A stretch of DNA of 64,000 bases. It comes from Eustoma russellianum (Eukaryota > Streptophyta > Magnoliopsida > Gentianales > Gentianaceae). This document shows, piece after piece, positions 42,936-54,547 of the stretch; the first letter of the stretch is position 1; each line of letters opens with the position of its first letter. A program made the translations under genes and the position numbers. The stretch covers positions 12,052,155-12,116,154 of the forward strand of contig AP025074.1 in the NCBI GenBank assembly GCA_036186865.1, given 5' to 3'. The notes below the pieces were generated by a model, which was given only the letters and a program-made list of their open reading frames with translations, was not told the origin of the DNA and ran no database searches.

Positions 42936-43822
42936 TTTACCAAAAAATTTTATTAGAATAATCCCTCTCTTTTGGCGGAGGAATACCTTATTACAAAAAA
43001 GGAATATGGTAAGAATTAAATATGCGATTATCACCATCCATATAGTATATGATATGCCGCATTAAAACCTTGCCAAGTAAAACCACCCTTGTGGATAAAA
43101 CCTTGGCGAAGGAAAAAGCGTACATATTTATATATATGGAGTGTTGATATACACCATCGAATCCATCAAATAAATGAAAACATAACAATCCTGTGGGTTG
43201 CACCAATGCACTAGAATGAGTATCTTGTCGAGTTCTTCTCGTTCGGAAATGACCCATTGCTGTCGCAGCTCTCATGTAAGCGGGTGGTATATCCATGCCG
43301 AGCCAATATTGCAGCCATGCAGAGAAGAAAATAAGTGCTGAGTAAAGCAGTGAAAACGTAGGTAATGGATTGCTGGAAGAGAAACAGTTGAAGATCATAC
43401 CCCGCCTGCCAGCACAAACTAATGTGCCGGCAGCAATTACAAGACATGCCAAACCCTTCAATAAAGGTGCAACAGTAGATAAGTGTGTGGGCAAATAAGC
43501 CACGCCATTGGATCCAGCCGTCATGCGAATGCTCCAGATCCAAAGGAACTCCTCATTGTGTTGGTAGGAAACATATGTCAAATAATCATGAAGTTATAAG
43601 GGGACTAACAATGTGTGCCACTATCCAATAGTGTAAGAGAATGTAAATCATACCGAGTCTGCCTGTACTCAATGGAGTACAGGCAGAGAGGACGTTAAAT
43701 CGCCAAGCCTGATGGAAAAAATGCGCTGAGCGAACATGGTGGGCGCACCACGCCTGCCCGTAACTCGAATGGTACGGGCAGAACAAACCGAGACACGCCA
43801 ATCCATTAGGAAGACCTGAGTA
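42936..43822 (-). other. LINE 3' untranslated region with three hairpins
   Basis: After the RNase H stop at 43823 there is no domain. Three related inverted repeats occur: 43754-43781 (stem CTGCCCGTA), 43659-43686 (perfect 12-bp stem CTGCCTGTACTC) and 43406-43433 (11-bp stem CTGCCAGCACA with one mismatch). The final 120 bp (TTTTGGCGGAGGAATACCTT on the plus strand) resembles the ends of plant L1 LINEs as I know them. Open frames here are incidental. Confidence 0.72.
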
Positions 43823-46800
43823 TCAGCTTACGCGCAGACTCGCTGATGTGAGATCGAGAAGTAATGATGCACGTACCAAGGATGGAAGATTATGACTGCC
43901 GAAGTATCCTGTCTCAGGGCAAAGCATTGCGTGCTGAGCTAAGTAGTGAGCTGCCATATTGGTTTCTCGATACACATGTGTGATCTCTAATCCATGTGAC
44001 TGAAGTAACGAGTGTAAAAGGTGCAGATGATAATTGCCAAAAATTTGCTGCGTGGTTTGTAGTCGCGACACCAAGTGCGCACAGTCGGATTCTATCATAA
44101 TTGATCGGTTAGAATGGAAGAAAATATAAGAGACCAATAAAGTTGCCTGAATTTCTGCCATGAATGGTGTGCATTGTGGCAGACGGAAGGATATGGCCCG
44201 CACACAATCCCCATGAAGATTGCGCAATAGTGCTCCTCCTGCAGCATATCGAGCACCGACTGCGGCGTCCACATTCAGCTTGTGCCTACCAGATGGCGGG
44301 CATTTCCATCTAACAATCTTGAGGCGAGGAGGTCGAAGGCGTGGGATCCAGGAAAGAGAAAGAGTTGATCCTGCTGTAATTTTGGATCCTGTATCTTGTG
44401 AATCCACATATTAATGTCAAAATGTATAGCATTCCGCAGCATGGCGGTTGAAAAGGATGTTGAATTCCCATATGTGAGCTGAGCATAGAGTTTCCAGATG
44501 TTTGAAACAGTGAGTGCTGGTACAACAATTTTTAAAACTCCAGAGAGTGATGATGCTGATGAACGATACCACCATGATAATAAGTATTGCCGAAGAGTGG
44601 ACACTGTCGGCAGCAAACCCTGGAGTTCTGAAGCAAAAAATGCCCAGATTGGAGAGATGCGATCACAGTGCATAAAGACGTGAGCAACTGAGGCTGAAGC
44701 TTGCCTACAAAAAGGACACTGCGTAGGGCACATCACAGTGTGTAGCGACCAATGTAGTCCTCAAAAGGTAAAGCAGAATTGAAGATACGCCATAACAACA
44801 GTTTCGTGGATGGAGAGTGATGCTTGAACCAAATAAATTTTGATGATAGTTGCGTGGGGATGGATGTCCGGCAAACATTGTATGCTGATTTAAGTGTGAA
44901 CTCACCTGTAGAAGACGGTGTCCACGAAAGGAATTGCCCCGAACCCGTTGTGTGAGATATACACATAGGATGTATGCGACAGATTAATTTCCATATCGCC
45001 GAGTCTGGAAGTCGCGGCACAAAATCACCTCTTCTGCCATACTTCATATGCATATAGTTACTCCACAAAGTATCATTTTTATGATATGCCCACCAGATTC
45101 TGCAATGATATGCCTGTTGTAACTGAATAAGGTCTCGTAGACCCAGACCTCCTTCATCAATTGGACGTGTAATTTTGGACCATGATACCCAATGATGACG
45201 GTTGCCCCAAAAGAAAGAAGCCATTTTTCTATTGATAATGCGGATGACTGATTTAGGTAAACCACCTGCTGCTAAAATATGTAATAGAAGAGCAGCAGTC
45301 ACTGAGTGTAGCAGGACTAATCGACCAGCGTGTGTAAGGAGTCGTGTGTTCCACCCGTTCAAACGAGCCTCCATGTGTTGCAACAAGAAGGTGCAGTACA
45401 TTGCCCTATTAATACCTTTGTGTAGATAGGCGCCTAGATACCGAAAGGGAAGAGAAGAGAGCCGCATACCAAGAATTTCCTTAAAGGTTCGTTGCTGATG
45501 CAAGACAACATTTGACGAAGGGATGATATTACTTTTGTGATAATTAACCTTTTGTCCAGATGCTATTTCGTACTGAGTTAAGAATGTTCGAAAATGACGA
45601 AGGTTACGCTGTGTGCCTCGTAGAAAAATGAGGTAAGTCATCAGCATATGCCAAGTGCGTGATAGCCAATGGAATACGCCCCAGCCGAAAAGATTGGATG
45701 TGTCCTGCCGCAGTCAGTGACTTTAAGCACCTGCTAAAACCTTCAGATGACAATATAAATAACAGCGGAGATAGTGGATCACCCTGCTTTACACCTCGAA
45801 ATGGGCGAAACTGTGGTGATGGTTGGCCATGATTAACACTGATAGCCGTGTGGCACTAAGGTGATTAATAACCACTCGTATGAAGAAATCCGAAAAGCAA
45901 AATTTACGCAATAAAAGCTCCAGGTATTCCCAGCTTACCCTGTCAAACGCCTTCATCATATCTAATTTCAAACACAATTGAGACCCCCTTTTATCCATCA
46001 TGTGTATCATCTCCTGTGCTAATAATATTTGTGTCGAGATATCATGTCCCGGTAAGAATCCTGTTTGCTCCGGTGATATTAATTGCGGCAAGAGCATCCC
46101 AAGGCGTGTGGCAAGTATACGAGTACAAACCTTACTCAAAAAATTCGTCAGACAAATGGGGCGAAAGTCACTAAATGTTTGTGGAGATTGTATCTTCGGA
46201 ATCAACGTAATCAATGCACCGGCCATGACTGCTGGCTGAGGAACCCCCAGAAAAACTCCTGTACAACTTTTAGAACATCCGAATGTATAATTGTCCAGCA
46301 GGATCGGAAAAAGTACCGTGAAAACCATCTGGCCCTGCAGCACTTTGAGGATCTAAACTCCACACAGCTGTCTTCACCTCTGTCTCTGACGGAAGCTGAG
46401 TGAGCATAAGATTGTCTTGCGCAGATAGTAAACATGGAATGTGCGAAAGAATCTCCGAGTGATCGTGCGTTGCCTCCCTTGCAAATAAAGTAGTATAGAA
46501 CTCAACCGCAGAAGCAATGATATCATCGGATAGTAGTAGGAGAATGCCCTCAGAATTTTGGATTTGCTGTATACTAAGCTGCGTGCGTTCTACCTTTAAC
46601 AAGGGAGTGAAAATACCTAGTATTAGCATCTCCTTCATTTAACCATTTAACCCTTGCTTTCTGCTTCCAGAAACTGCATTTCATAGTTTGAGGCAAGCAA
46701 ATAATCCGCTTTGGCCTTATAATATGCATGCCGCGTGTCCTCCGTGGGTTGTGGCATCCCAAACGGCTTTCCGCATGATTCAGCAACTCTTCTGCATGCT

Positions 46801-47687
46801 TCAGATTGATTGAAATATTTCCAAAGACATCTTTATTCCACCTTTGTATATCCTTCTTTAGAGCAAATAATTTTCGATAAAAACCATGCATGCCACCCAT
46901 TGGTGGATAGGATTGCCACGCGTTTGTACATAAGATTGAAAATCTGAATGATGTAGCCATGCATCCAAAAATCGAAAGCAGCGGCGGGATGGTGGAGACG
47001 TCATTTTGCATAGCAAAAGGAGTGGTGTATGATCTGATGTCGTCTGAGGCAAGTGTGTTAACTGCAAGCTTTCAAACCAATCTTGGAACATGGAGTTAAC
47101 AAAAATCCAGTCTAAACGTCGTCGAACTCGGCCAAGACCCCTGTCATCCGCCCATGTAAACCGGGTGCCATGATATGGGGGGCCATTAGAGAACAGTGTT
47201 CGATACACTCATTAAAATCTTGTAACGATGCCAGTGCTGGAGTGGATCTGCCACTGTGATCTTCCAGAGAACGGAAAGTATTGAAATCACCCCCAACTAG
47301 CCAGGGTAATTGCAATGTGGTATTGAAGTCACACAAGGATTGCCAAAGTATATGACGCTGAGAGGGTGTATGTTTCGCATAGACCAAAGAAAGGACCAAA
47401 AGTATATTGCAATGATAGTGACTGTAATGTAAGATGGACCACCTGATCCCTGTCCTGCATGGCAAGCAAACAAAACTCATTATCCCGCCAAAAAAACCAA
47501 ATATGCTCAGACTGCGAAACAAAAGCCTGCGAGAAAACCAAGACGTAAACCATATCCTGTTATCTGTGATGGAGTATGTTTATGTTCGATCAAAGCAAGT
47601 AGATTCAATTTATGTTCGCGAATCAATTACGTAACGGGGGCAGAGAGGAGGCACGCATGCCTCGAATATTCCAGATAATATATTCAT
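43823..47687 (-). pseudogene. LINE ORF2: endonuclease, reverse transcriptase, RNase H
   Basis: The start at ATG 47687 is followed at once by the endonuclease motif (IIWNIRGMRASS in an adjacent frame), then LPWLVGGDFN near 47290 and SDHTPLLL near 47030. RT shows GPDGF near 46345, LTNFLSKVCTRILATRL, QTGFLPGHD, LDMMKAFDRVSWEYL and the YADD active site at 45637-45648, just before a frame change. A zinc-binding CPFC...H...C region lies near 44640-44720. The RNase H-like domain (43823-44407) has LNVDAAVG, AEIQATL and IESDCAHLV. The order and content are complete but the frame is broken many times. Confidence 0.88.
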
Positions 47688-47691
47688 TGAG

Positions 47692-49115
47692 TTAGGGTAG
47701 AGGAACTTCCCTGAATAAGTGCGATGCACTACGTGTCAAGATGGTGGATGGAGGCAAAGGAGGAAGATCCTTGCGGGAACGATGCTTACGGCGCGGTACC
47801 ACGGGAATAAACACAGCGTCCGCCGTTAGGATCCTGCAGCCGCGAGAGAAGTAACTCGTCATCCGGTGAGGGCTTGCATGAGCTGCATGCGGCGTGCCAC
47901 ATCAGCTGAAACCATCGATATATCCTCTTCAAGTGAGGCAGTAGGCAAATCAGTGTCAGACACATGTCCCATATCTTGCTGCGTGGTATCAACTGGTATA
48001 GGATAATCCGCTGCATCACAGAACTTATCTTGTAGTGTAGCATCAGGAGGCTAGTGAGCAGGCATCTGAACGGCATCACATGAGTCATAGTCCGCTGCAT
48101 CCAATCGTCTGGGACATGTGATGGAATCACCGCAGGCAAGGGAGGCTGTTCACTTTGAACCATTAGGTCTTCAACATTAATTGAGTGATCCAATGGGTCT
48201 TCTGACATCCTTGTTGGTCTCATGCGCCGGAGGAGGCGTAGTTGATTTGCGTTTTAACAGGGGTCCACCGCGTTTTGGGATGGCGCACGGAGGGAGGCGG
48301 AGGAGGCGGAGGAGGAATACTAGAATCTCCTTTGGATGTGCAATCAGCGAGTTTATGCCCACAGCCTGCGGCAGTCAGTGCATAACAAGGGCAATCTCGT
48401 AAACAATGGTCTGTAGTTATTAAACGACTTTGGCTTGTAGATATACTTTTTTGCGGCAAATCCTGAGATACATCAATCTCTACACACACCCTGATGCTAC
48501 CGACGGACGCAGGCCCTTAGAGGTGGCTACGTCCAGTTTGATTGGTAACCCAATGGATCGAACAATTTCAAACAAAGCCTCCCTGCTGATGAAGATGGAT
48601 CGGGGAATGCAGGTAGGGCTTATCCAAACCGGCACAATGGGACATCGGAGGGATGGATCAAAATCCACTGTCCACTTTGTAACCCCTCATGTGGCAACCA
48701 GAAATATGCCAAGACGACGATAAAAACATCGCAAATAATCCGCTCATTGCTAAAATTCATCAAAATATGCGTTTGATCAATGAGTAGTAATCCGAAGGTC
48801 GTGATGAAAACCAATCTCTCAAAAAACTTCGCGGATACCCTTAATGGGGGACGACCATACCAAAAAGTACCAACGAGAGAATACCGAAAAGGAGCAACAA
48901 GCGCGTCAATTTCTGAATCAAGGAAAGAAACCATGGGAATAACCTTTGTAACGAGTCGCAACTTCTTTGGCGAGATTGGAGATCGGTGGAGCAGTTGATC
49001 CGGCCACGACTGCGGCGAAAGTAGGCGCAGCCGCCATAACGTTTGGTGTCGAAATGTAAAAAGGCTCAGCTTTGGAGTTGCGATGATCGAAAGGTTGAAA
49101 AGTGGAAGTGAACAC
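47692..49115 (-). pseudogene. LINE ORF1: nucleic-acid-binding gag-like protein
   Basis: It begins MFTSTFQPFDHRNSKAEP, or at the internal MAAAPTFAAVVAG. It contains a DUF4283-type core (SEIDALVAPFRYSLVGTFWYGRP; then PIVPVWI and LPIKLDVATS), a Cys/His cluster ending GCGHKLADC (near 48350), a Pro-rich run and a basic tail ending REVPLP before TAA at 47692-47694. Several frame changes and stops break it. The stop is four bases upstream of the ORF2 ATG, close enough for reinitiation. Confidence 0.78.
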
Positions 49116-49207
49116 TGGATACGGGATGAAGACAGTGGCTTAAACCGACATCGGCGGCGGCAGAACCTTTTCTCCAGAGCGCAGCATCGTCCAAATTTAC
49201 CAATATT

Positions 49208-49322
49208 GTATGTATATATATATATATATATATAAATATATATCTACATAATATATATATATATCTACATATATATATATATATATCTACATATATATTA
49301 ATATATATATATATATATATAT
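49208..49322. repeat. TA-rich microsatellite at the LINE 5' side
   Basis: TA runs interrupted by TATCTACATA. An open minus-strand frame of Ile/Tyr repeats through it is not a gene. Confidence 0.93.
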
Positions 49323-49964
49323 GGAAAAACAAAGCACCTGCCATTAAAAAGAAAATAACGTGGAGAGAGAAAAAGAAGAGGTGACGTTGAGCAAAGATAC
49401 TGCCGGAGGATTAGTGGGGATGAATGGTGAGCCTAGAAGTTTAGGCTAGAAGTTTAGTGGAGGATTATAGATGCTGCCGTGCTGTTACGTGTCACGCGGT
49501 GACACGTTGAATAAGAAGTTTAGGGTGAGAAGATCCTAACCCGGATTCGTGATGTACGCTGGCCAATTCTCACCGTTTGTAAGCACCGTAGTTAGGTGAA
49601 ATTCCTATCTTGCCTTCCACGTCTCTCCTTATTATACACCATTCAAATTTAATTCTTGTTTTTTTTGTTCTATTTAGGATGTTATACTAGATTTAGTCTT
49701 GAGATACTTTTCAGATGAACCAATAAGAGGGGAAAAAGTGAATATATGTGTGTGTGTGTATATATTAAACATTCTCTCCATATCTATTAGAACATTCTTT
49801 TAAAAATACTTTGATGAATACTGGTTTCCATTTCCAATGGAGTCAAGGACACACTTTTCTTTGACTTTGGAATATGATGGAATAAAACGAAATGACTCAC
49901 TAAATTGGTTGCGCTTCTTATATTGTGAAGTAACAGTTGATCGACAAGACGTAATTTTCATTAC
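49323..49964. other. Unassigned DNA, possible LINE 5' leader or original flank
   Basis: No coding signal. An inverted repeat at 49487-49507 has perfect 9-bp arms (ACGTGTCAC and GTGACACGT) around GCG, containing the ACGTGTC core of ABRE/G-box elements. A short TG run lies near 49748. A direct repeat AGAAGTTTA occurs twice near 49433-49458. I cannot tell whether this is LINE 5' sequence or flank. Confidence 0.5.
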
Positions 49965-50090
49965 GGGTCATCTGGAAACAACCTTTGTGTGTTTCTAACA
50001 CATGAGTATGGTTGTGTACATCCAACCCCCCATACTCCGTCATAGACGGAATCCTCTAAAGCAATAGGATAATGTTGTTGTTGTTTGTTG
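49965..50090 (+). mobile_element. Au/TS-type SINE 3' end, 5'-truncated
   Basis: GGGTCATCTGGAAACAACCT, then GTACATCCAACCCCCCATAC, then a TTG-rich tail (TGTTGTTGTTG, about 50073-50090) follow the order of the plant Au/TS SINE 3' part as I recall it. The tRNA-derived 5' part with polymerase III boxes is not visible. The copy is diverged. The call rests on memory of the consensus, so it is moderate. Confidence 0.6.
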
Positions 50091-50635
50091 AATACTATTA
50101 AAGAGAAGAGAAGACAACATTCTCACATCTTATTGTTCCACGTCAAGTGTGTTTCAAATTGATGTTTTAAAGATAAATTTTAAAATGCTCCCAGAGTAAG
50201 TGTGACAAGTTGTTCGTCAATCAATCAAATTTTTAGATATACATGGGTCCATATAATAGCCATTCACCACACTCTTTATTGACATTACATCATACCATTG
50301 CGTTACTAGTTGTTTCCTACTTGCTATTTCACCAGCATAAAAATCACCGTCACCGACGATCGAATATTCTAAAACATCTTTTTTTTTCATTTTTACCTTC
50401 TTTTAAATTGAGAACTTCAAGTAGCAGATCATGATATTTGTAAATACCCTCTTAAGTTTCTCTATTGCATAATATATTTAAAGCTATTGTATGTTTCGAG
50501 GACTTTATAATCCTACCATGACCTTTACTTATAACTACGGAGTTACCTTGTAATAATATTAAACTTCTTTTGGTTATTGTTTCCAATGTCGACCAAGAAA
50601 ATTGAGAAATTAGAGATAACTTGGAGGCATGATAC
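50091..50635. other. Unassigned AT-rich DNA
   Basis: No coding or repeat signal I can name. It may be old flank or decayed 5' sequence of the copia element that becomes recognisable from about 50640-50780. Confidence 0.4.
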
Positions 50636-50639
50636 ATGT

Positions 50640-51936
50640 TTTGTATTATAAAAAATGTTAAAATTAAGTTTGCCGTGTTTAAAATGTTAGTGCGTGTCTA
50701 TTTTTCTTTTTATAATCTTAAGAATAAGAAAATATTTAAACAATATTTCTTAAGCTCAGTTGTAGGTAGAAGTTATGATAACTGTTGGGCATTGTTTTCA
50801 TCTTCTGAATGTCTTTTTCAAAAAACATTTGTGGAAGATGATTGGTAATGCTAGACAGTCTAATGGGCTTTATATTCTTCGGGCAGAAGAAGATCAGCCT
50901 ATTTTTGAAAAGTTCTCAGATAAGAGAACACTACCATGTAGTGGAGGAAGGAAGGAACCAACCAAATCTGTTTTTGAAACTCCATCGAAATCATTTTGTG
51001 ATAACTCTAAGTCTTTATCATGTACTGGAAGTATGCATGGTCTGTTTGACTCTATTTTAGTTTGGCATTACAGATTGGGACATCTAAATTTCACATACTT
51101 AAAGAAGTTGATGCGTTATTTGTCCATGTTAATTTGAATTAGCTTTGTGAAACATGCATTTTAGCAAAACAAACCAAGGCTAGTTATCTACCAAAACCAT
51201 ATGAGCCTAGTATCCCGTTTAACCTGATTCACTCGGATATATGGGGACCATCTAGAATTTCAAATATAAATGGTGCAAAATGGTTCGTTACATTTTTGGA
51301 TGATCACACTAGGATCACTTGGGTATATCTTATGAAAAGTAAAACAGAGGCTGGGCAGATCATCTGAGTTTTTTTAAAATTAATCCAGAACCAGTTTAAT
51401 ACCACGATTAAGGTGCTTAGAACTAATAATAGGTCTGAATATCTGGTTAGGGAACTAAAGGAATATCTAACTAGCTTAGGTATACGTCATCAAACATCCT
51501 GTGTATATACTCCTCAACAGAATGGAGTTGCAAAACGTAAAAATAGACATTTGTTAGAAGTAGCAAGAGCTCTTATGTTTTCTATGAACGTCTCAAAATT
51601 CTACTGGGGAGAAGCTATACTTACTGCAACTTATATGATTAATAGGATGCCTTCAAGAACCTTATTTTTTTAAAACCTAAAGTAGTTCTATTGGACAAAT
51701 TTCCTAACAACAAATTAATGTCAGTTCTTCCATTCAAATTATTTGATTGTGTGGTATATGTATATATTCAACAGGTATGTGGACTAAGCTTGACAAGCAT
51801 ACTCACAGGTGTATTTTCCTTGGCTATTCAAGTACTCAAAAAGAATATAAATATTATTGTCCAATAACTAAAAGAACATTTGTTTATATGGATGTATTCT
51901 ACGATGAACAAACTGCATTTTATAATTCTAATGAAC
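50640..51936 (+). pseudogene. Ty1/copia pol remnant: pre-integrase and integrase
   Basis: Recognisable from about 50775. GAG-pre-integrase has VWHYRLGHLNFTYLKKL (near 51060). Integrase follows: LCETCILAKQTKASY, IHSDIWGPSR with the first catalytic Asp, then LRTNNRSEYL, where the second Asp is Asn, and PQQNGVAKRKNRHLLEVARAL, where the catalytic Glu is Lys. The next part, KHTHRCIFLGYSSTQKEYKYY, is the copia integrase C-terminus. Stops at about 51137, 51365 and 51670 break it. It is cut by gypsy 2 at TGAAC and resumes at 62017. I cannot assign the lineage. Confidence 0.85.
51932..51936. other. Target-site duplication of gypsy 2, left copy (TGAAC)
   Basis: TGAAC precedes TGTAGCGCC and is repeated at 62017-62021 after the other LTR. 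It shows insertion into the copia pol. Confidence 0.94.
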
Positions 51937-52204
51937 TGTAGCGCCCCAGCCCGATACTGTTATCGGAACCAGTGCACCCGCCGTAGTCTACTATGAGAAC
52001 TACGAAGCGTCAAGCAGATCAAGCATACATCCTTCATAATGTAAGTTAAAACCAGCGGAAACGTCATAAAATCTAAACCTTCATTGTCAATATTACAACC
52101 AGAAACTGCAGCGGAAATAAAACTGTTTGTTCATCTAGCCAACATAGGTTTTAGAACAACATAATAACAATAAGTTTTCAAACTTAAACAAAATAGTCCA
52201 GCAT

Positions 52205-52285
52205 CTATCTATTCCCTTGTCCATCGTCCCATTGAGCCCACTCGCCGTCGTCTTCGATAAATATCAACTCATAATCAGGCTCACC
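52205..52285 (-). CDS. Conserved LTR acidic peptide box, gypsy 2 3' LTR
   Basis: On the minus strand, 26 codons from GEPDYELIFIEDDGEWAQW to a TAG at 52205-52207, preceded by a pyrimidine-rich run ending CAG (CTCCTTTTCAG). It aligns with the gypsy 3 tail, with six synonymous differences against one replacement in the 12-residue core. The identical frame is kept in the other LTR (59690-59770). Confidence 0.5.
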   Translation of the reverse strand, partial: GEPDYELIFIEDDGEWAQWDDGQGNR

Positions 52286-52689
52286 TGAAAAGGAGACAGA
52301 ATGATTGTTCTTAGCGAAAACTTCGCCAGCAAGTAACCCGTCTATACACCCTACGGAATCACACACGTCGAGTCACCAGTGTATAAAACATTACCCAAAA
52401 ATAAGGTGCTCGGGTTAACAAATAGCATCTTAATAAGAATTACTCAAAACAGATAAAGCACATATGTGAACACAGTTACGAGAACCAACATGTATTAAAA
52501 CAACGAATCACATAAGCAAGTCATAGACTAACCACATTTCTTGCATGTCAAGTCTTATGCTTCGTGTATCATGATGCATGTACTTCTTTAAAATCACACA
52601 CAACACCCATGCATATGCCTTCTTTCATAAACATGTCATGCATGTCATTTCACAAACATTTCATCACTTACATATCATATTCTTCGCGT

Positions 52690-53570
52690 AGCAGAACTTT
52701 ATACCCTGTGGGTGATCAGTCCACAGCCATCATAACTTTATACCCCGTGCTGAAAGGTCCACGGCCCCATTACATATATCATATATCCGTGCTGATAGGT
52801 CCACGGCCCCATAAAATACTTCATTTCCGTGCTGATAGGTCCACGGCCCCATAACATACTTTATACCCTGCTGTTGATTCACAGATCACGCTTTATACCC
52901 TGCTTTCGCAGACGTGACTTTTATACCCTGTGATCAACCAGCAGCCATTTTGTCTTTCGCAAACTTTACCTTTCTTGTTCTTTTGCAAAACATATCTCAA
53001 ATCAAATGCAAGTGCCCATGTCATGATGCAGGATGCACAGATAGCTTCATATCAACATGTAGCACACACACATACATCTTGTCTATCAAGGATATGGTTT
53101 TGCACCTCAAACTCCCTAAACGTGTTTTACCAAGTCCATTTGTCTCACTTATTCACTAGAATTCAATCTTATGCTTACTTAATCAAACTTACCATCTACA
53201 CCTCAAATATACCTCGAATACCCTTGCATTTTATGTTCAAAAGAAGTGTATAAAGTTATTACACTTACATAGGGCGCCTAAAGGGTCAAAAATACTTCCA
53301 GAATACTTGGAACACCACTTGAAGCGCCTAATGGTACATGAAGCGCCTCTACTAGGCGTTCGAAGTGTTCGGGGATGATTCAGGACACATTGAACACCAC
53401 ATGAAGCGCCTAATGTGACATGAAGCGCCTCATGTAGGCGTTCGAAGTGTTCTGACGGTTCTAAATTTCAGTTTTTCTGTACGGGAAAGCTCCAGGACAC
53501 ATGGAACGCTACATGAAGCGCCTATAGTGACATGAAGCGCCTCATGTAGGCGTTCGAAGTGTTCTGACGA
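52690..53570 (-). repeat. Two blocks of direct repeats in gypsy 2 3' LTR
   Basis: The first block (about 52690-52930) repeats GTGCTGATAGGTCCACGGCC and CTTTATACCCTG. The second (about 53330-53570) repeats TGAAGCGCCTCATGTAGGCG with TTCGAAGTGTTC at about 50-120 bp spacing. Both recur in the 5' LTR at about 60175-60420 and 60805-61065. Confidence 0.83.
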
Positions 53571-54502
53571 TGCCAAACTGCAGTTTTTCTGCAGTAACTT
53601 CCACCCAACTCCTTTCTTCTTCAACCCTTCCATATTCAACTCTTAAAGATCCATCTTAACATCTAAATTCATCATACTTAACATACATCTAATCATGAAT
53701 TGAAGCTTAGTTGTGCCTAACAACATCCACTCTAACTCTTCAATCATTCACCATCTTCAAAGATTGTCATCAACAACAACCAACACCACAAGTCTACAAC
53801 AATGTCAACTCTCATCCCTCAATTTCCTGCACATACTCTCAACGTCAAAGTGTAGACAATCAACATAAGAGTAGAGCAAGACAATAAGCAAGTCAAGATA
53901 TACACTTTATGGGCATGCTTGACAACAACAAAGCACCACACAACTATTTTCAGAGATATGGCCCAAAGAACAATACTTTGCACAATTAGCAACAAGACTT
54001 ACATATAACAAAGCATTTAAAATAGTCAAGACAAGAATACCAATGTGTGATTCATGTTTTCTCTTTGTAAGAACATAGGGCCTAAGTATCAAAATTTACA
54101 TAAAGCGTATAGAAAGATTACTTGCCTTTGTTTCTAGTTAAGCTTACGGATTTACTGCAGAACTTTGATGAGAATGAACCTAGAATGGCCTTTTCCTTCC
54201 TTCTCTTTCCTTTCTTCTTCTTCTTCCTCTCCTTTTCTCTTCTCTCTCTTTTTCTCAGAATTTTCCTTCTTCTTTTGTGGTATAACCGTCCAATATGGCT
54301 GAGATGGGGAGGTTATACCAACTTTTGTAACTCCCTCAACTTCTAGTAGGGGCCTTTAAGTAATTTCAATTCTTTAATTCTATTTTAACCCTTTCTTTTC
54401 TTCTATGTTTTGTGACTAAGTTTTAATTACCTACATAATTAATTATTGCATTCAAGGTTGACCCAAGTATGAAAGTTGCGCTTAAAAACACGGGGTGTAA
54501 CA

Positions 54503-54523
54503 TTCCACCCCCCTTACAAAAAG
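54503..54523 (-). other. Polypurine tract of gypsy 2
   Basis: The plus strand reads TTCCACCCCCCTTACAAAAA next to the LTR start; the element strand is therefore a G/A-rich tract after the CGAGGACGAAAC motif. Confidence 0.88.
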
Positions 54524-54547
54524 TTTCGTCCTCGAAACTTACGTACC

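Larger units (their letters stand above)
42936..49207 (-). mobile_element. L1-type plant LINE, decayed
   Basis: On the minus strand: ORF1 (nucleic-acid-binding protein), ORF2 (endonuclease, RT, zinc-binding region, RNase H), then a 3' region of about 890 bp ending in a run of T and TA on the other strand. An RNase H domain after RT is common in plant L1 elements. At least nine frame changes in ORF2 show long decay. Both ends touch TA microsatellites (42861-42935 and 49208-49322), so the exact ends and target duplication cannot be fixed by eye. Confidence 0.88.
51937..54502 (-). repeat. Gypsy 2 3' LTR
   Basis: 2566 bp, TGTTACACCCCG to GGGGCGCTACA on the element strand. It contains the terminal module (51973-51984), the acidic peptide box (52205-52285), direct repeats with GGACCTATCAGCACGG (about 52690-52930) and a second repeat block with TGAAGCGCCTCATGTAGGCG (about 53330-53570), plus a TC-rich run near 54200-54270. 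Confidence 0.94.

Noticed and set aside
42883..43065. Short plus-strand frame beginning with Cys-Val repeats
   Set aside because: Translation of a TG microsatellite.
42991..43581. 196-codon minus-strand frame downstream of the LINE RNase H
   Set aside because: It spans hairpins and the known type of LINE 3' end, shows no domain, and follows a frame already closed at 43823; treated as 3' untranslated.
49066..49344. Open minus-strand frame of Ile/Tyr repeats (92 codons)
   Set aside because: It is the translation of a TA microsatellite joined to a shadow of LINE ORF1.
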